The notes under the pieces: generated by a model
The model's input: the letters and a program-made list of their open reading frames with translations, nothing else
Told to the model about the DNA's origin: nothing
The model's database searches: none
Translations under genes and position numbers: made by a program
Shown: positions 12,583-16,287 of the stretch, in pieces
How the letters are laid out: each line of letters starts with the position of its first letter
How positions within the stretch are numbered: position 1 is the stretch's first letter
Assembly: GCF_031461075.1 (NCBI RefSeq)
Contig: NZ_JAVKPK010000075.1
Coordinates: 1 to 16,287 of the forward strand
Direction: 5' to 3'
Length of the DNA: 16,287 nucleotides
Origin: Methanosarcina baikalica
Lineage (GTDB): Archaea; Halobacteriota; Methanosarcinia; Methanosarcinales; Methanosarcinaceae

Positions 12583-12972
12583 GGTACCGCTTCCAGAGTA
12601 GGGAGTTAAGTTTGATTTTTTGTGCTACTGGCTTCATAGCTCAACTACATAAGTTCTTCACATAAGACGCTGGCAGAGTATAAAATACATTTTAACTTTT
12701 TTATTTGTATACTTTATCCACTTAAAACGAGAATTTCTAAAAACAATTTTACAAATACTAAAACAGGTGCAATGGCCGTCTCTTATACAAATGTCAGGAC
12801 TGATACCACGTCACTTGCTCATTAAATAATATATGGAAGCTAGCTTACTTAAAAACGTCTTGAAATATTTTAAGCTCATTTTTGCTTAAATCTATAAAAT
12901 AAATTTCATTGTACTGGCTATTTTGTCTAACACCCCCAAGACCTTACACTCCTAAAAACAGCTTATTCCTAA
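12583..12972. other. 390-base intergenic region
   Basis: No gene is seen. On the minus strand it should carry the surface protein promoter (TTTTATACTC near 12675-12684). It also contains the right direct repeat (12763-12839), and TTAAGC/GCTTAA near 12869-12888, a small hairpin in A/T-rich DNA downstream of the PfpI gene. Confidence 0.45.
12763..12839. repeat. diverged direct repeat, right of the surface protein gene
   Basis: Counterpart of 11679-11784, sharing the ordered blocks ACAGGTGC, TCTCTT.TACAA.TGTCA.GAC, ACCA.GTC and ATATATG.GAAG. A TACTGGCT motif also occurs upstream of both copies (near 11599 and 12628). It lies about 180 bases upstream of the surface protein start, beyond its likely promoter. 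Confidence 0.55.
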
Positions 12973-13473
12973 TTATTTTAATAGTTTAATCATTTCCCTT
13001 CCAAAAGCGTGAAGATCAGAAGGGCTTCTTGATGATACAAAATTCCCATCTACAACAACTTCACTATCTTCGTAAAGTGCTCCTGCGGCTATAATGTCGT
13101 CCCTTATCCCTATCCAGCAGGTCGCTTTCCTACCTTTTATGACTCCTGCCGAAACAAGAACCTGCGGACCGTGGCAGATTGCAGCAACTGGCTTATTTTC
13201 GTTGAAAAAGTGTCTTGCAATCTCAAGTGCGTCCCTGTCAAGTCTCATTTTTTCGGGACCTTTCCCTCCGGATATTACAAGGATGTCGTAATCTGCAGGG
13301 TTAATATCCTTGAAGGCAACGTCAGCATCGATCTCATACCCGTGTTTTCCAGTAATCGGTCCTTTCTTCATCGAGGCTACATGTGTTGTAATTCTCTCTT
13401 CTTTCAAACGGTGGTAAGGATAGAAAAGTTCAAGGTCTTCAAAACCATCGGCTCCGAATACAAGCGCTTTCAT
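12973..13473 (-). CDS. PfpI/DJ-1 family protein
   Basis: A 166-residue single-domain protein of the DJ-1/PfpI superfamily, annotated elsewhere as intracellular protease or glyoxalase/deglycase. Features: GADGFEDLE near the N terminus with the conserved glutamate (E12); DYDILVISGGKGPEKM (about 62-77); the nucleophile elbow AICHGPQ with the cysteine-histidine pair (about C99-H100); and the conserved DGNFVSSRSPSDLHAFGREM end, in which the family's 'TSRxPxDL' appears as SSRSPSDL. Length is typical for PfpI. GGGGGA eight bases before the ATG fixes the start. It lies 151 bases behind the methionine gamma-lyase gene on the same strand; this gap and an imperfect hairpin in it (13536-13568) leave co-transcription open. 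Confidence 0.92.
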   Translation of the reverse strand: MKALVFGADGFEDLELFYPYHRLKEERITTHVASMKKGPITGKHGYEIDADVAFKDINPADYDILVISGGKGPEKMRLDRDALEIARHFFNENKPVAAICHGPQVLVSAGVIKGRKATCWIGIRDDIIAAGALYEDSEVVVDGNFVSSRSPSDLHAFGREMIKLLK

Positions 13474-13535
13474 ATGAAATTCCCCCGGGTTCTAGTGTTA
13501 TGGTTTTAATCTTGCATATTAATCTTACGTTTTAA

Positions 13536-13568
13536 ATTTGCAGCTAAAAGATTATTCCTGCAGCAAAT
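13536..13568 (-). other. imperfect hairpin between the lyase and PfpI genes
   Basis: ATTTGCAG at 13536-13543 faces CTGCAGCAAAT at 13558-13568, complementary apart from a three-base bulge, with a loop of 14 bases. It lies about 57 bases after the lyase stop codon. No strong T run follows on the minus strand, so it may be a processing site or weak terminator. Confidence 0.3.
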
Positions 13569-13624
13569 ATACCTTTTCTGATTCCGAAAATAAAACAGGT
13601 AAAGCTGCCCCAGATCTGGTATGC

Positions 13625-14809
13625 TTAAATTATTTCGAGGGCTTGTTTGAGATCTGCAATTATGTCCTCTGGGTCTTCGATCCCTACAGAGAGCCTTACA
13701 AGCCCATCAGTGATGCCTACTCTCTTTCTTACTACAAGTGGGACACAGGCATGAGTCATGGAAGCAGGATGCTGAATAAGGGTATCAGTAGCCCCGAGGC
13801 TTACAGCAAGGGAGCAGAGCCTTACATTGTCCATGAGTTTCCGTCCGGCTTCAACTCCACCCCTAACCTCAAAAGAGAGCATGCCGCTGTATCCACTCAT
13901 TTGCTTGCGTGCAAGTTCGTGTTGAGGATGGCCTGGAAGCCCCGGATACCTTACCCACTCTACCCTGGGGCTGGATTCAAGGAATTCCGCAACTTTCATG
14001 GCATTTTCCGCATGCCTTTCCATGCGGATATGCAGGGTTTTAAGTCCTCTTATACAGAGCCAGGCTTCATGGGGACCCATAATGCCTCCTGTGTATCCGA
14101 CAATTGTAGCCAGGCATTTCATGAAATCTTTCTTTCCTGCAACGATTCCTCCAAGCAGGTCTGCGTGCCCGCCTATGTATTTTGTGCAGCTGCTAAGGGA
14201 AACATCCGCACCAAGTTCTAGAGGTCTCTGGAAATAAGGCGTTGCAAAAGTATTATCTACAACACAGATGACGCCATGCTCCCTTGCTAGTCCGGAAATT
14301 TCAGCGATGTCGCAGACAGTCATCGTAGGGTTGGCAGGGGTCTCGATAAAAACCATTTTCGTCTCCGGTTTGAAGGCTCTTTTTATATTTTCTATTTTAG
14401 AGGTATCGACAAAACTGACATCTATCCCGAGCCCCGGTAAAACTTCAGAAAAGAGACTGTAGGTGCAGCCGTACACCACATCCGTTGAGATGAGGTGGTC
14501 TCCCTGTTTCAGGGTAGTGAGCACAACTGCAGTGATTGCCGCCATTCCCGAGGCAAAAGTCTGCCCTGCTTCTCCTCCTTCAAGTGCAGCAAATTTTTCA
14601 GCCAGAACCGCATGTGTGGGGGTATTGGGAGGAATCCTGGCATACACGTATCCTGGTTCCTCTCCTGCAAACCTCGCTGCCCCCTGTTCGGCGTTTTCAA
14701 AAATGAACGTTGAAGTCTGGAATATCGGAGTCGTATGCGCTCCGAAAGCCGGATCTGGTTTTTCTGCGGCATGCACGCATTTTGTTGCAAATTTCACTTC
14801 TCTTTCCAT
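13625..14809 (-). CDS. mgl: methionine gamma-lyase (Cys/Met metabolism PLP enzyme)
   Basis: A 394-residue PLP enzyme of the trans-sulfuration family, full length. The pyridine-binding aspartate is D185 (VVDNTFATP) and the Schiff-base lysine K210 (SSCTKYIGGHADLLGG). The phosphate-binding Tyr/Arg of the partner subunit are Y56 and R58 (YVYARI). Tyr113-Gly-Cys115 matches the Tyr-Gly-Cys of characterised methionine gamma-lyases, whose cysteine favours methionine. The C-terminal half (EAWLCIRGLKTLHIRMERH; SLAVSLGATDTLIQHPASMTH; GLVRLSVGIED) closely parallels bacterial enzymes from memory. Expected reaction: methionine to methanethiol, 2-oxobutyrate and ammonia. The usual RxxNPT segment reads R58-I-P-P-N-T-P-T, about two residues longer. 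Cystathionine gamma-synthase/lyase is the alternative. GGGGAG lies directly before the ATG, unusually close. Confidence 0.87.
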   Translation of the reverse strand: MEREVKFATKCVHAAEKPDPAFGAHTTPIFQTSTFIFENAEQGAARFAGEEPGYVYARIPPNTPTHAVLAEKFAALEGGEAGQTFASGMAAITAVVLTTLKQGDHLISTDVVYGCTYSLFSEVLPGLGIDVSFVDTSKIENIKRAFKPETKMVFIETPANPTMTVCDIAEISGLAREHGVICVVDNTFATPYFQRPLELGADVSLSSCTKYIGGHADLLGGIVAGKKDFMKCLATIVGYTGGIMGPHEAWLCIRGLKTLHIRMERHAENAMKVAEFLESSPRVEWVRYPGLPGHPQHELARKQMSGYSGMLSFEVRGGVEAGRKLMDNVRLCSLAVSLGATDTLIQHPASMTHACVPLVVRKRVGITDGLVRLSVGIEDPEDIIADLKQALEII

Positions 14810-15069
14810 CTCCCCAAAATCCCTGTCAAAATTAATCCCCGGAATAGATATTTGCTTTTCCGGTAATTATTTGTTTGGCGGGAAGGTCAGAGAAATAATC
14901 CGGATTTTCCGGAAATTAATAAAGAAAACTTGACTTTATCCCTGAATGTCAGAAATTTTTAAAATATAGCAGGTTATTATAGCAGGCTATATACGTGAGA
15001 TAAAAGGTTTGGATAAAAGAAACAAATGTTGCTTAAGAAGCAATTTAAAACGTTACAGGGAGACCATCA
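14810..15069. promoter_or_regulatory. divergent promoter region of mgl and pncB
   Basis: Two direct-repeat pairs stand out. TTTTCCGGTAATTA (14856-14869) and TTTTCCGGAAATTA (14905-14918) lie 49 bases apart start to start, and the second is part of a CCGGATTTTCCGG dyad. TATAGCAGG occurs at 14965-14973 and 14978-14986, 13 bases apart, directly upstream of GGCTATATAC, a TATA-like box for pncB (centre near 14990, leader about 54 bases). GGGAG at 15058-15062 is the pncB ribosome-binding site, seven bases before GTG. The repeats are candidate operators; the binding proteins are unknown. Confidence 0.5.
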
Positions 15070-16275
15070 GTGATAAACTCAATACTCGATAACGACCTTT
15101 ATAAATTCACCATGCAACTCGCAGTGCTTGAACTTTTTCCCAAAGCAGAAGCCGAGTACCGGTTCACCAACCGGGGACCTCAGCGCTTTTCTAAGGAATT
15201 TGTAGAAGAGCTGGAGAGGATAACAGGCGAAGAGATCCCAAAATTAAAGTTAACAGAAGAAGAATATTACTGGCTTTCTGAAAATTGTCCTTATCTGAGA
15301 CCCATGTACCTTGAATACCTTAAAAACTTCCGCTTCAATCCAGGCGAAGTAAAAATCTGCCTTACCGAAGAAAAAGGGCTGGATATCCGGATAAAAGGAC
15401 CCTGGCACAGCACTATTCTCTGGGAGATTGTCCTTATGGCTGCGGTTTCTGAACTCTATTTCACAACTATTGAAAAAGAGTGGAAAGGGCATTCCGAAAA
15501 TGGCTGCACATCCGAATCCTTACTTGCCGCCTACGGGGAAAAAATCCTTGAAATAGGAAAAGCCCTTGAGGAAAATGACTGCCTTTTTTCGGAATTCGGA
15601 ACCCGAAGGCGACGAAGTTCCGAACTCCAAGACCGTGTAATGAAAACCCTCATTCAGATAAAAACTCTTACAGGAACAAGCAATGTATATTTTGCAAAGA
15701 AATACGGTCTGAAACCGATAGGGACTGTTGGACACGAATGGATTATGGGTACCTCGGCTCTTGTAGGGCTAAGGTACGCAAATCGTTTCGCTTTTGAAAA
15801 CTGGGTAGATGTCTACAAAGGAGACCTGGGAATTGCCCTTACGGATACTTTCGGCTCAGATGCCTTTTTTAAGGATATGGACCTTAAGCTATCGAAAATT
15901 TACGACGGCTTCAGGCACGACAGTGGAGACCCTTATGATTTAGTGGACACGGTTATAGGGCATTACAGGAAAATGGGCATAGATCCCATGAAAAAACTAA
16001 TCGTTTTCAGTGATGCCCTCAATGCAGACACCGCAATCAGGCTCAAAAAATACTGTGATGGCAAAATTAACTGCAGTTTCGGCATAGGTACAAGTCTTAC
16101 CAATAATTCTGATTTCTTCCGAAGAAGTCCACCTCTTAACATGGTAATAAAACTGCACAGCATTAATGGCATTCTTGTAGTGAAACTAAGCGACTCCCCT
16201 GAAAAAGAGACCGGAGAAAAAGATGCCATCAGGGTTGCAAATTACATTTTCGGAAGAAAAGGGCTGGACGAATGA
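15070..16275 (+). CDS. pncB: nicotinate phosphoribosyltransferase
   Basis: A 401-residue enzyme of the NAD salvage (Preiss-Handler) pathway, forming nicotinate mononucleotide from nicotinate and PRPP with ATP stimulation, in the cytoplasm. It shows the family's hallmarks: DNDLYKFTMQLAVLELFP at the N terminus, YRFTNRG (30-36), EFGTRRRRS (about 175-183), GTSNVYFAKKYGLKPIGTVG then HEWIMG (with H222 at the position of the autophosphorylated histidine), the GDLGIALTDTFGSDAF loop, YDGFRHDSGDP, and the C-terminal GIGTSLTNN. Length matches bacterial PncB. The start is GTG with GGGAG seven bases upstream. It is complete, ending 12 bases before the window edge. It is divergent from mgl and shares the intergenic region. 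Confidence 0.95.
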   Translation: MINSILDNDLYKFTMQLAVLELFPKAEAEYRFTNRGPQRFSKEFVEELERITGEEIPKLKLTEEEYYWLSENCPYLRPMYLEYLKNFRFNPGEVKICLTEEKGLDIRIKGPWHSTILWEIVLMAAVSELYFTTIEKEWKGHSENGCTSESLLAAYGEKILEIGKALEENDCLFSEFGTRRRRSSELQDRVMKTLIQIKTLTGTSNVYFAKKYGLKPIGTVGHEWIMGTSALVGLRYANRFAFENWVDVYKGDLGIALTDTFGSDAFFKDMDLKLSKIYDGFRHDSGDPYDLVDTVIGHYRKMGIDPMKKLIVFSDALNADTAIRLKKYCDGKINCSFGIGTSLTNNSDFFRRSPPLNMVIKLHSINGILVVKLSDSPEKETGEKDAIRVANYIFGRKGLDE

Positions 16276-16287
16276 CTTAAAAAATTA

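Noticed and set aside
13538..14933. Several plus-strand open frames across the lyase gene
   Set aside because: All are antisense shadows of the full-length methionine gamma-lyase frame, which has clear PLP-enzyme motifs.
1..16287. Search for CRISPR arrays, tRNA and rRNA genes
   Set aside because: No evenly spaced direct repeats of 24-40 bp, no T-loop (GGTTCRAATCC-like) with matching acceptor stem, and no rRNA-like conserved stretch were found by eye.

Overview
The window looks like a piece of a Methanosarcina-type (methanogenic archaeal) chromosome. Reasons: AT-rich DNA with long non-coding gaps; archaeal TATA-box promoters, several placed for leaderless transcripts; a TrmB-type regulator with a phospholipase D-like C-terminal half; an iron-sulfur flavoprotein (Isf) homologue with the compact four-cysteine motif known from Methanosarcina; a DUF169 protein; a surface protein with a sortase-like C-terminal tail; and many decayed insertion-sequence or MITE-like repeats between genes. 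Assignment to genus is inference from gene content and style. No rRNA, tRNA or CRISPR array was seen.

Layout. 1-3400: two GNAT acetyltransferases (45-527 and 2851-3387) enclose a gene-poor, repeat-rich stretch with two small minus-strand genes (1149-1454 and 2038-2268), a 281-bp MITE-like inverted-repeat element (1571-1851) and decayed coding scraps. 3400-6500: a redox module on the plus strand: TrmB/PLD-like regulator, Isf-type flavoprotein and DUF169 protein, followed by the cut-off C-terminal end of a sodium/proton antiporter. 6600-10400: a membrane/ion-channel cluster. A P-loop ATPase with a winged-helix end abuts an MscS channel gene with no intergenic base. Converging on it from the minus strand are a DUF421 membrane protein and a second, unrelated-looking MscS channel.

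10400-12970: a small secreted four-cysteine protein, a large nested palindrome with a MITE-like core (11320-11522), and a surface protein carrying a degenerate PGF-CTERM-like tail, flanked on both sides by diverged direct repeats. A second repeat family lies about 21 bp behind the stop codons of two unrelated genes (3409-3499 and 11123-11212). 12973-16287: metabolic genes: a PfpI/DJ-1 family protein and methionine gamma-lyase on the minus strand, divergent from nicotinate phosphoribosyltransferase (pncB), with direct-repeat operator candidates between the last two.

The best candidates for little-described biology are the ATPase-MscS gene pair inside the MscS/DUF421 cluster, and the TrmB-Isf-DUF169 module. 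The repeats are the main unexplained non-coding structure. All family names come from motif recognition by eye, with no database search.
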